A stretch of 64,000 nt of DNA from Malurus cyaneus samueli (lineage: Eukaryota; Chordata; Aves; Passeriformes; Maluridae): the NCBI GenBank assembly GCA_009741485.1, contig CM019214.1, positions 27,666,081-27,730,080 on the forward strand, written 5' to 3'. The notes below the pieces were generated by a model. That model was not told where the DNA came from. It did no database searches and was given only the letters and a program-made list of their open reading frames with translations. Positions 14,301 through 29,300 of the stretch are shown here, piece by piece (position 1 is the first letter of the stretch; each line of letters starts with the position of its first letter). The position numbers were made by a program, and so were the translations under genes.

Positions 14301-17300
14301 TGATTTATATTTGCTAGGGACTTTGCACCGTGGGGCCATTCCCCCACCATCAGTGTGCCCTGTAGACAGAACAAGCGAGGTTTTATGAGCACAATCTTGT
14401 CCTTCTTCAACCCCTCCTCACAGAGTGAGGCTGCAGGATAGAGAAGGGGTGGGCTCCCAGTGTGACCAGGATGTTACTGTTGCTGTTCCCTTCAGCTCTT
14501 CATCCTTAGCCCCTGCCACTGGAGCTGAGGGAGAGGTAAATGTGCAGGCTGAGAACACATCCATTTGTTTTTCTTGCTGTTACAATAGCTCACAAACCAA
14601 ACCGTGGAGTTTGTGCCCTGCTGCCTCATACCTGGCGCTGACAGCAAGGTCTTGACTGCCCTGTGCTGCTGCAGGCACATAAAACTGCTCAGGATTGCCT
14701 AAACCACAGCTCCCCATGCAGGTTCTCCCTCTCCTCATCTGGCTTCTCTCCTTCTAACAGTTGCAGAGTTGGTTTTGCTAAATGACATGAGGTTGTAATA
14801 AATCAAGTGAGAAGATTTGTGCTGTGCTTCCTACTGTATGGGAGAGGTCCACATGGTTTAATTACTTCCTCTGTGCGTCAGATATATGTGTATAAAATCT
14901 CTGAAGTCATGTGTAACTGCCAAGATGCTGTGGTGTGGTTTGAAACATGCAGTGAACTCTCAAATGCTGCAGATGTGCTATGAAATATAAATTTGAAATG
15001 GTAGAAGTCAGATTATCCGGTTAAACAACAGCATTAAAATTAGAGAAATTGGTGGAGGAGAACCAGAATTCAGCACAATTGGGGGTGGGGGGCAGGGACG
15101 GTAAGACCAGAAAACTTTGTCAAGAGACAATTGAGTTTTATCATCAAAGGAGATGGGGGACAAGTAATTCACCCCCAGAAAAGCAGCCTGAGGAGAGAAA
15201 CCATGTCAAAGACAGCTGCTTAGTGAATTGCAAAACTCTCTGAAAAGTGTCATCACAAAATGTGTCTGCTGAGACAACTTTGGCCATGCAGAAAATTCTG
15301 CTTAAAAATGAGCCGTTCCCATGTCTTCAGGCAAAAATGCAGAGGAGGGCAAGTAAACCATGTAGCCCTGTAGACCCAAGATCATGGATGGATCCATACA
15401 CAGTCAGAGTCTCAGCAGGGACCTGCTCACCCCTGCATCTCTGGAGCTATTTCCTCAGGGCCTGTCCAGCATGTAGTGGCATATTTTCAATCTGTCACAA
15501 TGGCTCAAGCATCTCTTGAGAAGGGGAATGGCATGTGTTGGTGTGACATTGTTAAAGGTACAGGGCAGCTCCACGGGATCAAGCATCTCCAGGGCCTGAT
15601 CTGCAGTGGTAACCTTTGGCATGCGAACTAAAGAACAGGCTTGCTTCTCCTGCCCCAGGCCAACATCCTTCTGTGTCATCCTCTAAAGATGCCTGAGCTA
15701 TTCCAGATACATGGGAAGTGGAGAACAGCCTGTTGGGGCTAGTCTGGATCCGTGACTACCACCAAGGCCAAGGAAGATGGGGTCGCTTCATGAGGAAGCC
15801 CCCATGGGAAGGAACAGGGTGTTCTTGGGGTCCCCTGCAAGTGACCCTGACACTGCTCCAAGTGCCAGCACTGACCACTCAGCAGGACACTGCAACCCAG
15901 GCCCCACTGTGGTGTGGGGTGTGCAGAACAAGAAACAGCAGAGGGGTGGGGGTGCAGAGGGACAGAGACCCTACTGGCCCCTGTGTCTCCCTCCTCAGAG
16001 TGTCCAGTCCTCGCTGGAGGGACCCATGGCTCTGCTGCCACAGGAGTGCTGCCCTCCCTGCTAAAGTACATATAGAGCCATCAAAGATGGCTATACACCG
16101 CTGTCACAGTTACAGTTTTACTAAGTAATAGTTTTTTCTAGACAGTGCTAATTGTATCAGTCATATGTACATTTAATCAGCAAAATTCCTCTGAATAATT
16201 TCAGCGTATCCTCCCTGACAGTTTGGCTCCTTATGTTTACCAAAACCGAATACGCACTAAATACCATTCTCAGAAAGTATTTTTTTCAAAAAAAGATTAT
16301 TTTTATCTCCCTTAAAAGCCCCAACACTCTGATATAAATATGCACATCATATTTTCAGCTGAGTCTGTGGCGTTGTGCATTTACACAGCTGCAGTATGGG
16401 TGTTGTTTACTCTTCCCCTCACAGACATTGTGTTCTGCTTTTTCCCTGTAAGGATTTTCCTTCTCTACCTATTCTTAGTCCTAGACAGAGAACTGTCCTG
16501 ATTTATGTATGTTGTGTAACTTAAGTGACTTCAAAGATGTTTTGTATGGTATAAGTCAGAACACCAACTGGCTAAATAAACCCTCCTTGCAGTGAGGCAT
16601 AATTGTAAAGCTAAATGTGTTCCTGCCTCTGTGTACTAAATCAACAGGAGTCCTTTTCATTTTTGTGGGATAAACATACTTCTCTGTCATGTATTTACAG
16701 TTGCTGGAATGCTCTTGCAGCCACTTGTGAATCCTTTGCTTCAAGAAGAGATCTTTCATACTGTATTTTTCTTTTCATATTCCCAATTCTCTAAACCAAA
16801 TTCTGTTCAAGATCTCAGAAAGAGCCTGCAGTTAGAAGCTGCACAGCTGTTATCCATACCCAGTGGAGTACAATTCATTTTCAATTCAGTTAAGAACATC
16901 CCCATAATGAAATTCAGTACCTAGTATTAGTTTATAATTGTTCACCTATTCCTGCAATTTGTTTATTCAAATATATACCACCAACACGGTCACCTCATGT
17001 TGTCTCAAGTGTCATAATCTATTCTTGTTATGAAGTGAAATACAGGTCAGACTTTAACTTATGCCTTACATAGCACTTTAATTCAAGGAAAACTTCCTCA
17101 AAATTCCATCTTTACAGAAGCAAGTCATTCCTAGGGTCTTGTAACCTCTATCAGGTAACCTGTGTCTTTAAGCAAGTGCATGATCATGATCCCTTCTATG
17201 CACGTGTTACAAGATCACTTATTGTGGCTGCTGGTCTGGTTAGCTCTCAGAACTGAAATTTGTTCAGAAGTAAGCTTTGGCTTTATGAGAGCTAACTAAG

Positions 17301-20300
17301 CATCCAAGAATTCATGAGAGGCTCAAGTGTGTTTTGTAAAAAAGCAGAAGCATCACAGGCAAATTACCTTGTGTTTGACCAGGGAAGACCCGGGTGGTTT
17401 AAATCAAAACTGCAACAGTAACGAGGACATTCCAGAGGGTACAGGAGGGAAATGCTGAAGCTTCCAGCTTAGTCTGCTGTGAGAACCTTTCAGCTTCTTG
17501 TAATGGAAATAGGAAATAGCCATCTTTGCTTCAATTTGACTGTCAGAGCGAGAATTGAGATAAAACCATCTGGAGATACTAATCTACTACTCTCCAAAGC
17601 AAAATATCATCGAGACTTCCTTCCTAGAAGTGCCTCCTTCCCTGGGCACAAAGCTTTTGGCGTAATCACAGAACAAGCAGAAGTTTCCTTGAGTTGGTTA
17701 GGATGGGCTGGAAGAGGAGAGAATCGTAGTCAGAAAGAAAAATTGTGAGAGTGTACATAGCAATATGTAAACCAAACAAAAGGCAAGTCTTTCAAACAAA
17801 ACTCTTAATATTTAGATACTAAAGTGTCATGAGGTAAGCAGAGACAAAGCAAAGAAAATCTCAGCAAGAAACTTCTGTTAAGAACTAGTGACTGAAATAA
17901 AACAAAAGGCATTTCATACTTGTAACAAGTATTTCTTTCCCTGGGACAGGAAATGTTGCACAACCTGTAAACACTCCAGGATGCAGGAGTATCAGCCAGC
18001 TGATGACTGATGAATTTAGTTTACTTCCTATCTGACTTCTGATGAAAATGCTGAGAATAAATTCTGATGGGGGCTGTGAAACAATCCCCTGTTTTGTTAA
18101 TCACCCTGAAACTGGGGTCAGTTTAGTCTGTGTCCAGAGGATGTGCCTTTGTATGATGCCATGGTGCTTGTAAAGCTCTGTTGGCTCTTACCAGCTTCTA
18201 ACCTGACACTCGTGCTCCTCCAGAGTCTGTCACAGCCAGAGTCAGATGTGTCCCTGAAGTGATGTAATCTCCTCCCTTGCTGTCAGTGTGATATGTATTT
18301 TTACTGCCTTGTGGCTGGTGGATATGGAGCTTGAGTAGTATGAACTGCACATTTGCATTCTGTTACATGCAGCTCAGTGTGTTCCTGTAACCAATTCAGA
18401 ATGCTGTTACTTTTATCCCTGTTTTACAAGACCGTTTTCTGTGTTCTGCCCCTCTCATTTTGGTCTGGGTATTATGTGTCTCAGTGTCTCAACTAGGTGA
18501 GATACCATGGGATAGCCCCCTTGCACTTTTTGGTCCAGGGTTTTAACCCAAATCTTTAGTGTGTTAAATTAGTGTCTCTTGATACTCAGAATGGTTGAGC
18601 TATGGGTTACCTGAGCTTTTGATCAGGCTCTTTTAATGGAGAACTCTAAACAAAATTCCTTCTGTGGATAAAAGCTAAAGAAATACAAAAATTAGAAATT
18701 TCAACTGAGCATTTGTGAAAGCTTCTCAAAGGGAATTTACCTCATCTTATTCCTCTGATTTAATGAGTACCTTTCAACTAAATTTGCAGTCACCACCTAT
18801 TCTTCACCTACTCTCTGCATTTCCTCAGAAGACGCAGCAGTCAGCAGCACCCTGGTACTGCTGACCTGCTCATGTATAGAAGCTGAAATTCACTTACAAA
18901 TCCTGAGCTGCTTGTCAGTCATTAATCCTGTGTATCACATCTTTCATGTAATCCAGAATCTGATATAAAAATATGTTTAAAATGACAACTATTTCCACTG
19001 TATTTCCCTTTATGTGTGATTCTGTACTGAAACTACATCTACACCCACTGACCATGTACTGCACCTTCTTACTCGGATACCACCATTCCAAGACATTCTT
19101 TCCACTTTAGATTTGAAGTTCAAAGAGAAGAAATAGCAGGATCCACGTTCTGGATTGTACATTGAAGTTTTGTGCTTTTGTTTCTCTGGAGAGAAGGGAT
19201 GTGAATCATATGCATTGGGAACAAATGAGCAATCCAAACAGGTGCTGCAGTTAAAAACTGTAAGTGAAGGATAAAAGCACAAACAAACAAAACTCATTTC
19301 TCTTCAATGTTGGTTTTTTTTTCCCTTTTACATTTTAGCCAGATGTCATGCAAGTATTTTGGTACTGCTTTTGTGAAGACTCTAGAAGTTTTACAGAAAG
19401 CTGACAAATGGAATGACTATAAATGTATGTGCATTTCCCAAATGAACTGTCTTTGCCAACCAGTACATAGGAACAAAGAGAGTTAACAGTCAAAGCAAAG
19501 AAGTTCCTCTGAGCATTTTGATTATGAGAAGATTTGTGGGGCTTTACTTTAATAACTATAAAATACTTCAAACTGGTTTCTTAATGTCAGCATTATTTAT
19601 TTTCAGAGCAAAGTTCAGAAAATTTTGAATGATTGTATATAATTTTTTACATGTCTTGGCTCCTTCAAATACACATATGTAGACTTTCTTTTTCAGAAGT
19701 GATAGATTGCCAAGTTATCTGACCTCTCAAGAGAGGAAGTTGGGAGGACAGTTTAGTAACATTTTCTTTCATTCCCAATGTGGAGTAAGATCAAAAAATA
19801 TGTATTTTAAATTCTGTTAATAGCCTTATCTTTCCTAAACCATAAGGTACTGGCAAAATAACAGCGCAAGTAAACATGGCTCTTGATGCACCACATTAAA
19901 AAATGGCTTTTGTTTATGAAAACTTTTTTTGTTGTAGAAACTTGTGGGAATAATGTTGTATTAATGGTAGGATGTTGACCTTTTCCAGCTATGGAAGATA
20001 GTCTCAGAACAGGATCCAGGAAAAACAAACATGGAAACTACTTAACTCCTTAGTTGTGTGCCTGAAACTTTGTGAGGAAGCATTATTTAACTTAGACTAT
20101 TGTACTTACAGATTGTGTCATTACATTAAAGTGACACACACACACACAACCATTTTCACTAAGCACAAAGGCTTCAAGAGCTTAAGGGAACAAGTAACTT
20201 CTGAGAGGAAGAATACTGCTATAATTTTGTGTAGTATATGTAAAAATATGCCGCTATCTGCTATTGCCTACAGTTTTTATAACCTCAGGTCAAAAAATAG

Positions 20301-23300
20301 GGCAGATTTACTCCAGATTTTAGGGTACCACAGTGTAGTGCTGCTGAACAAGAAATTACACTGAGGAAAAAGTGTGAAAAGAAAGAAGTTCTGTGTTACT
20401 GTGGACTTGAGCTCATGCTCCTCTTTTAGGCTAAAACTGACTGCTCTGATTTCTTAAGTGAAAAGCCCCAATACTCAGGTAAATTCTGTAGAACTTGTCA
20501 GTGTGTCCTTTGCTGTACAGTCCGCCTTCACCTCTGCTGAATTCACTCCTGAACTGAGAAACAGCCACAAAACTTAAATGCTGCTGACATCCATCAGGAT
20601 CTTGAAATGAGGCTTGGGAGGTGTACACCATTGAGGGCCTGGGGTGGAGAAAGAAGATAAATACTCTCTGTTCTGTCTTTGCACTGTGTCTTCCTCTTTT
20701 TTGGACCAGTGGTAGTCAGATGTCCTGTAGGTAATTCCTTTTCTATTCCCATTCCTTTGCCTGCACAAGTTTCTTCTGAAGCCTCTCTGATGACAGTAGA
20801 CAGTAGTGAGATCTCCTTTCTGGAAAACTGCTATCAGCATCAGCTTCAAGAAGAAAATGGAGCTACCCTAGTTAGTATCAGCTGGACATGTAACCCATGT
20901 TTTCTGCTATATCTCATCTAGTTCTCATTCTCCATTCCTGTCAATTAGGTTGTATTTGTCATAATGAAGAAGAAACAAAACAAAACAAAACAAGAACACC
21001 CTAAGATATTTTTACATCAAGCACTTTTAATTTTTTTCAGTAAACTCCATAAATCAGTAACACNTGGAGAAAGAAGATAAATACTCTCTGCTCTGTCTTT
21101 GCACTGTGTCTTCCTCTTTTTTGGACCAGTGGTAGTCAGATGTCCTGTAGGTAATTCCTTTTCTATTCCCATTCCTTTGCCTGCACAAGTTTCTTCTGAA
21201 GCCTCTCTGATGACAGTAGACAGTAGTGAGATCTCCTTTCTGGAAAACTGGAACACCCTAAGATATTTTTACATCAAGCACTTTTAATTTTTTTCAGTAA
21301 ACTCCATAAATCAGTAACACACAAGATAAAAAAGGTGTACCAGTTCACCTTTAGCGTGATCTATGCCCAGCAAACAGAATGAGAAATGTTGATTTCAAAA
21401 TAGGTTTGAGGTTTTTCCTCAGAGATTAGATTTCTGTATTGTCTTTAGACAGCATATAAGCACTACCTTTTATTGCCAGAAGTGCACTTTTTACCATTCT
21501 GGGGCTCTTGGGCCTGTTCAGACACAAGGTAATTGAATTCCTCCATTGTTTGTCAGTAGGAAACCTCAGTATCAGCTTTGCAAAATTTGTGAGGAGTTAC
21601 TACCAAAGAAAACAGAAGCAAAGAGGGTTTCCCTTTTATGTACAGTGTATCACCCTTTATGTGCTTCTGGTAGTTCTGTCATCGCTGTGTGGGTGTCCCA
21701 TCTGTGTCCACAGACGATGCTAAGCAGAAATGAGCTGCAAGAGGGGCTGGACCCTCCAGGCAAGCTCCTGCTTGTAGCCTTGGGCTCTCAGGAGACATTG
21801 CTTCCTTCCTTGGCTTAGCCACAAGCTCTTGGTATGTTGGAAGGGAAGTCATGTAAGGTAAATCTCCCAAGAGCTCAGTTCTCCTTAGTAAAACAGATTT
21901 TTGAAGTGTTTGACAATGAGTTACATCCAGTGTGTGCTGGTTTTTGGTCATCATACTTATTTACTGAGTAACCAAGTGAGAGTTGAAGGCACCTAAGGGA
22001 ACTTGGAACCAGGGTTTGGTACTGATTGCTTTTGCAAAGTTCTTGTCTTTTGGATAATACCATTCTGGTTAAAGTTCTCAACCCTAGTAAAGAAAATATC
22101 ATCAATTCCCTGCTTAAGCCCACTCGTTTCTTTGCAGTGCGAGTTCTGTAAACTGTTACTCAATGTGCATGTAAGTGTCTCTGACAAAGAGGCCTTGCTC
22201 TCTTGGATGCTCTCGACACAGTACAACTAATAAGCACTTATTACATTTGGCAGGGCTTTTTTTCCTTGTTTATACCCCAGTAAACTGTAAGGTATGCAAT
22301 TTCTGCTGCTGTTACCAATACAGTCTAACTTTCCCCTAAAGAGCTCCAGTGATGGAGATTCACAGTCTACCAGCAAGCTTGTCAGCATATCTGAAGTTCC
22401 TGGGCTGGTATCTGTGCTATTGTACCCCTCTTGGTCTAGAGAGAACTGACTCATTTATTGCTTGTAGGTAAAATTTCTTGTGTTTCTGACCATCCTTTAT
22501 TGTTTTCCTCTTGACTATTGAGATGCAGTGTCCAGAACTGAACTTATACTATCTGACCACAAGCTTATCAATGCTGAGAAGAGCATAGGGATTATTTCAC
22601 ATGTCTTATGCTTGTCTACAGTGTTCAAAATCTCAGAGGCAAGAAAGGTCATTAGAGAGGTATTTGGGCGTTGGACTAGATGACCTTTAAAAGGTTCCTT
22701 CCAGCTCCTTCTTAGATTATGTTGCTGCTGTGGCATCTCTTCAGATTTGAATCTGGTGTTGGATGAATGTATATTTATCTCAGTATTGTTGTTCAATATT
22801 TCATGCAACATTTACTACCAAGTAACTCTTGTAAGTGGAAACTACACCTACAGGATATGTCTGAGGAGGTGGAGAATTATTCCACAGACTGTGTCTGCAG
22901 CAAATACTGGAGGGATTGTCAGTCAGTGTGACAATTCTTTTCTCCTCTCACTAGAAGGTTTTGAGCATTTCCAGTCAGAACCTCACCATCTAGGAGGCTC
23001 TGAATATTTCTAGAAAAGTAGTAGAAACTTCAGTCTCTAGTTGGTAAAAGGTGGGAAGCATGAGAAGAATGTGGCATTTACCAGGAGTTGTGGAAATCTG
23101 TGCATGCCCTTTTGGGTTTTAATATCATTTCCCTCATCAGAGTTTGGAAGGAATGCTTGCACAAGAGTACATTTTTGTTTTCATATCTGGGTAGTAAATC
23201 AGAGTGAGGAGGGACAAGTGGCAGCCTGTAATGGCACTGCACTGTGTGGACCCACAATAGCTTCTCCATGTACCGTGCAGTACCTCCTTGGCTCCCTAAG

Positions 23301-26300
23301 GTTCCAGAAAGTGAGAAAAGCCTGTTTAGGACTGCCTTTTCAAAGCCAGTCAAAACAAAGTAAAAATAACAGGAATCTTAATCAACCCTTGCCAACTGGC
23401 CAGAATGACTGGGTAGGCTTTGCTTAGGTCAGATTTTGCTGGAACATATCAGTGAGTGAGAAGTTCATTTGCAATGTAGCTATGCCAATAAATAGCCAAA
23501 ACATAACACTTGGAAAACTCAGTAGATGGACAGCCCTCCCATTTGTCAGCAGCTACTTTTCCAATGCCCTGAGCTGTGGGTGGCGTTGGGGAGGTTGTGG
23601 GAAGGTTTTGGGAGGAGGGGTTAATTGGAATAGTTTTAGTATGATGAGGACTGTCTTATGGCTAATCAGTTGTATGAGTGGAATTTTATCTCTACTGGGA
23701 GGTGAGCTCATTCGCCTTTATCAACCTCAAATCCATGTTTAGAAAAAAAATCAAAAGTAGGATGCATTCCTTTTCTTGATGGCTTATTCTTACAAAACAG
23801 AACTGTTTGTTACCACCCAGTGTCTTCTGAAAATGAGCTGTGTTTGATTTTGGTCTGGTTTATACTTTCTTCTGCTGAAACAAAAAATGACTTCAGATTA
23901 GCTCTTTGTGTTTCTGGATGGCTTTCAGTGATGGATTTTAGAGCATCTCACAGCCCATAAAAATTTTATCGAAGTACTTCAGCCACCTTCTTCTTCTTGC
24001 TTTCTTTTGTACTCTTGTTTCAGACCAGGTTAGAGAGTACAAGTAAGGCAGGGTGTTTTATTCACTCTAAGGTTGGCTGAAACCTGGCTGGTTCATCCAT
24101 ACTACCAGGCATGGAATTTCCCAAGTCTGTACATTGCTTTCCTACCCTATTTTCACTTGCTGCTTGTTTTCCTTTTTCTCCCTGGCTATTCCATGCCAAC
24201 TCCACCCTTCTTTTTTAATCGGTGCTTTTCTGTCCAGGAATGTTCACCTAATGAACTTGAAGATGCTCCTCTTGCCAGGTGGCTAATAGGTGAAGAGACT
24301 TCAGCAGAGTGTGGGAGCGGACAATGAAGGAGACAGAAGGAGGAAGTTTGTGGATGTGATTTGTCTAGCAGCTGGCAGCAGATGGCTGGGACTAAGGCCA
24401 GAAGAGGTGGAGAAGAGCAGTGGGAGCAGGAGGGAAGTGAGTTGGGCAGTTAGGAAACAGCTCTAAATGCAGCAGGGCTCAGTGTTGCACAAAAGGAAGG
24501 TAACTTAAAGCTGTTCTGTGTCAGTGTTAATGTGGTGGACATGATCCTCAGTAAGCTGTCATGGAACAGGTTGTCATGTTTGTGTTCCTGTCCCTGTTGG
24601 AATAAAGCTGCTGGAAACAGAGGGAATTGCAGTATTGTCAGTGCAATGTTTTGTTTGTGTGAGGGCCAGGTTAGGCTGTGAGGTGTAACAAAGCCCAGCT
24701 CACTCGCTGTGTGCAGCCAGAGTGCTGTTCAAAGAGGTGGCTCAGTGCCATCTCAGCTGCTCTCACTGCGGGCACTGAGCACCCATCCCTCTCCCAATGG
24801 TGTCAGTAAGGAATGAGGGCACCTTTCCTGCCCTGTTACATCTGGGGAGAAGGTGAAGGAGCTGGGGCAAAGGAGCATGAGGATTATTTAATCACATCTT
24901 GAGTTTGGTCAGTCAGCAGCAAGTGGCCTTTGCTTCTTATGTACTTGGTTAAAAGAATATTTGTGCTAAGGTAGAATGAATCTGGTTCCCGAGTCAACCT
25001 TTGGAAGATTTTCAACAAACCACTTAAAAATGCAGGGAGGACTTAGCGAAATAAATCTTATTTTAATAAATAAACTGAATCACAATTTTCCAAAGCCGCT
25101 TTACACATGGATTTTGTAAGGCTTCCTGGGTGACAGGGACTGTGGTGTGCACCAGGGGTCCAGGGCTCTGTTCCTTGGCTTTTCCAGGCTGCAGGGAGGC
25201 TGCAGGCACTGCATGGGCTGAGGATGGAAGTGCGTGCTTTTGTGAGATGGAAAAAGTGATTCATCCATCCTCCTCCTTAAGCACTGCCTAGGAAGGACAG
25301 CACAGGCAGGGTTTCTGTTCCTGTCCTTTGCTGTAAAGACCTTTCTGTGGCTGGAGGAAAAGGGAGGATGTTAGAAGAGATGAATCCTGGTCTCTGCTGC
25401 TTAAGGAGCATCTGTATAGCCAGTGCAGAGCCCCACAGTTTGCCCTGTGGAAAAGCTGCCCAACTCCATGAAAGGGAAATTTGTTACAGAAGTGTTCACG
25501 AACTTCTCCCTTTTGAGTTGCTCACCTATAGCTCCCAGCTGTCACACTGATGGCTCTGCTCCAGGCTGATCATGTGCTTCAAAATCAGACATAGAAATAA
25601 TGCAGAGAAGGATGCTTCAGGTAACTGAATAGGAGATGCTATATTTCATTAGTGTTTCGGATAGAATACGTGCTGGAAACAGCAATAAAATGAGGAAATT
25701 CAAAAGTAATGCTACAGTCTCTCTGTAGGATACACTGGAGATTTTGTTTCAGTGATTTGAATTTAATATTCTTTTTTTAGTTAGTCAGTTGTCAGTATGA
25801 TGCTCGAGCTTGCAATTAAGTTATAGTCTGTAGAAAAATGTTAAACCTCCTGAACTTACACACATTTAGATAATAATCCTTTTTGTTCTAAAAGAACATT
25901 ATGAAGGAATTCAGTGAATGGTAATTACATAAACTCTACCATTGGTGCTGAAGGACATGATCTATAAATTAGGAGATTGAGAGTAAACAGGAAATTCCAC
26001 AGAACAATTTCAGGATAAAGAAACTATAGCAGCAGATGGAAAGATGTTTCTGTTGGGAGATTTTAGAAGTTGATTTTGATACCATCTACCTCTTTTTAAA
26101 AGAAACAACCACTCCATCTCCATGTTTTGGTAGTGAATTCCAGCTGTGCATTAGCGGAGCAATGCTTAGTGCCAGCTAGAGCACAATGTTGCACAACGTT
26201 TGTCAATCTTGTTCCCATATACAGGTCACACCTCTTTTACTCTCCTTATAGCCACATTGGCAATTTTGTGGGCATGATATGTCTGAAAAGCACTCTAAAT

Positions 26301-29300
26301 GTGTTAACATATAACAAGCATGTTTGAATACATTTGGATTTTCCTTAAGGCTAGAGCAAAATAAAAGATAAAAGGGAACTACATCTTGCAATGAAAAATA
26401 GTTGAAGCCTTTATGCTTAATAAATCTTATATAATGTAAAGTAGGTGGGAGTCTATTTTCTGTTTTAGTGGTTATGGATCAGGCTGCAGTGTAACTCCTG
26501 GTAGCAATTAGTCACAAAGACTTACTCAGTCTTTTTATTTCACCAGCATTTCAATCTCACAGCAAAATTCAACCTGCTTTCTACAAGGATATCCCCAGAG
26601 AAATGTTAACATTCCTACATAATAAAGACAGGGCCTTTCAGTATTAAAAATATGGACAGAAATGTTCCTGTCCTCAAGTTGTTATTATTTTCATAGCAAC
26701 TACTTTGTTAAACAACAAAAAGTCCAAGAAAAAAAAAACCACCACAAAAAAGATTCCAAAACAGAAAAGAGAGCAATTAGCAAATAGTTTGAATGCTTGA
26801 GATAAGAAACCATAATGGCTAGTAGGAAAGAAGAAACCTCACGTTTAAGATAGTTTCTCAGCAAGCTGCATAATAGTGTCCAAACATGCTTCCTTTTGGC
26901 ACATGTCGTTATACACAGACAAAGAAACAGGAAAGGATTTTTTTTTGTTAGTTCCCTGTGTCAGAAACATACACTGATCGAGAATTCAGCCATAAACTTA
27001 CATTATTCTTACTGAAAAGACACGGCATTGGTTTTGTGTGGAGTGCTATATTACAGTTGGAATAACGTAGCTCTGGAAAGGATACATTGGGGGATCAGGT
27101 TCTGGCTTTCATCTGTACACTGCCTTGTCTCAGTGTTACTGATGTGTTCTGTAAATGCCAGTGGTGAATAAACCGACTCAGATGATAAAGAAACTTATCC
27201 CTTCGCTATGCAGAGTTGGAATTCTCAAGGCTGCTGTAGACATGGCAGTAGAGAGAAAAGCTGCTTAGTGCAGCCAACATTGCATTTCTCAGTTGTTCTC
27301 AGGTCTAAATACAGAAAATGCCCCGTATCACATTTCTCTGCCCGGAGGTGGACCTCCAGGGAGTGAAGCTCAGCAGGCACACTATAAGGATGATGATGAT
27401 GAGTCAAATGTGGAAGAACCGTGGTTCCCCTCCTCTACAGAAATGGAGGCGTAAAGAGCTTTCCATGATGTGTGTGCCTGTTCACGTGTGCATATGCAAG
27501 GCTTAAACTTTTGCTGAACAAATCGCCATCACAATTAGTTATTGTGAAGAAATTTCATTCAAATAATCCTAGTGAAGTTTTCTTTCTAATTTGAAATAAT
27601 CAAAAGGATAAACATTGGATTTTTTAATGAGCAGTTACAAATTAGTGCAATGAACTGAATTGCAGCTATTCTACTGTCATCCTTATTCACGCAGAAATTT
27701 GGTTCTGCTCTGAAAAGAGGACTTTACTTACTAAAGTGATACAAATAATGAGGAAAAGATAGTTTTGCTACTGCAGAACATGAAGAAACATGATACTTGA
27801 AGAAAGGAGGTGTTACCCACTGATGCAGCTGTAAGAGCTTTGCAAGTGTTAAAAGAACAAAAGATGTGATGGAGCTGAGAATGAAATTGCTCAGGTCTGC
27901 AGAGTATCAATCTGTATTGATACTAAAATATAAGTATTTTAGCAATGAAATAATGGTAGTGTTCTTAATTTCTGTTTGTAGTCTCCATGTACCTGTTTGG
28001 TTCCAGTTGTTTCATTAGAGTGGTGACTTATTCAAAGTAAACTGAAGATTTTCTTGCAGCCAGCCCTGCAGAGCCAGTGCCCTTACAATCTGTATCCCTC
28101 CATCCTCAAGAGCTTTCTACTCTTCCACAAGAGTATGGGGCAGAGGAAGGGGAAGAAGGAGGCAAAAAGGACATGTGTCTCATTCTGATACACAGCAAGG
28201 AAATAATTGGGTAAGCATCTAGATCCAGGAGCTGGGCATTGTGTTGGCTCTTTCTCTTTAAATGTAGCCCAAACTGAAAAGGAGGAGCTAAATTTAGTCC
28301 AGCATGTATGAGGACTTCTTTTGAAATCCAACAGCAGTCAAGATCTCCCCACTCCCCTGTGGAAATTCCACAGCATTCAGTGTGAAAAATCTGATTTCTT
28401 GCCCTGTTGAGATGTGTTTCAAGCCGCCTGATGGATGGCTCTGCAGAGATGCTGACGCCGCTCTAAACAAAACTACGCAAGCAGTTGGGCTGTGATGCCG
28501 CGTTAATCTCAACAAGTGTGTTCTTCAAGCGCAGCTGAGGACTAAACCTATCCCAGGAGCTCGTGGAGGAGGAGGTGGTTATGCAGTAGCAGTTTTGTTT
28601 AACATTTCTTCACGTCTGTGGCTAACGGCGAGTTCTTGAGTGCGCTAGACACTACTAGAAAAGGGAAGGATTTTGCAGCTCCTGGCACTGAGTATTATAT
28701 ACCAGCAGAAGAAGCAAAGATTTATTTTTGCCTGCTGAATGAGAGGGAGAATGAAGTGCTGAGAGCTCTGTAACGTTTCATACTCCTTAGACGCAAAGAG
28801 CCAGATGAATATTGTTGGAAAGAATGTGTTTATACAAGAATCATATTTATCGCAGAAGCTGTGGTCCTAACATTAGACGAGGCATGGGGTGAAAAAGCTG
28901 AGCATGTAGTAACTCAGCAAAATTCCTACTTCTGCCATATATTAGAGTAAGCTTCAATTGCTTATTTTTAGGGGCTTATTTTAGAACAGCTTGCACAAAT
29001 TTGTTTGCAATAAAAATTTGCATATAGATTGAGAGAAAATAAAATACATTCATCAAGAAAGCATTGTTTCCCAACTTTACTTAATTTTCCTGAGGCAAAC
29101 AGCCACAAATGGTATTCTGTAAATACTTGCATTTGTAGCCTTTAAAAAAAACTGTGGCCTGGACCTTGGGCAAAGTACCAGGCTTGGTCTCAACCTTGCA
29201 CTGCATTGCAGGTTGTTGATAGCGCAATCTGGATGGATTCTTCTGGGATCTCAGACTACATTCCCATGCTCTTTGACTTCATTGATTTAGCAGTAAATGG

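Noticed and set aside
15718..16128. GC-richer patch with three overlapping open frames on both strands
   Set aside because: All three frames being open at once reflects base composition. No motif, repeat or splice-consistent exon was found.
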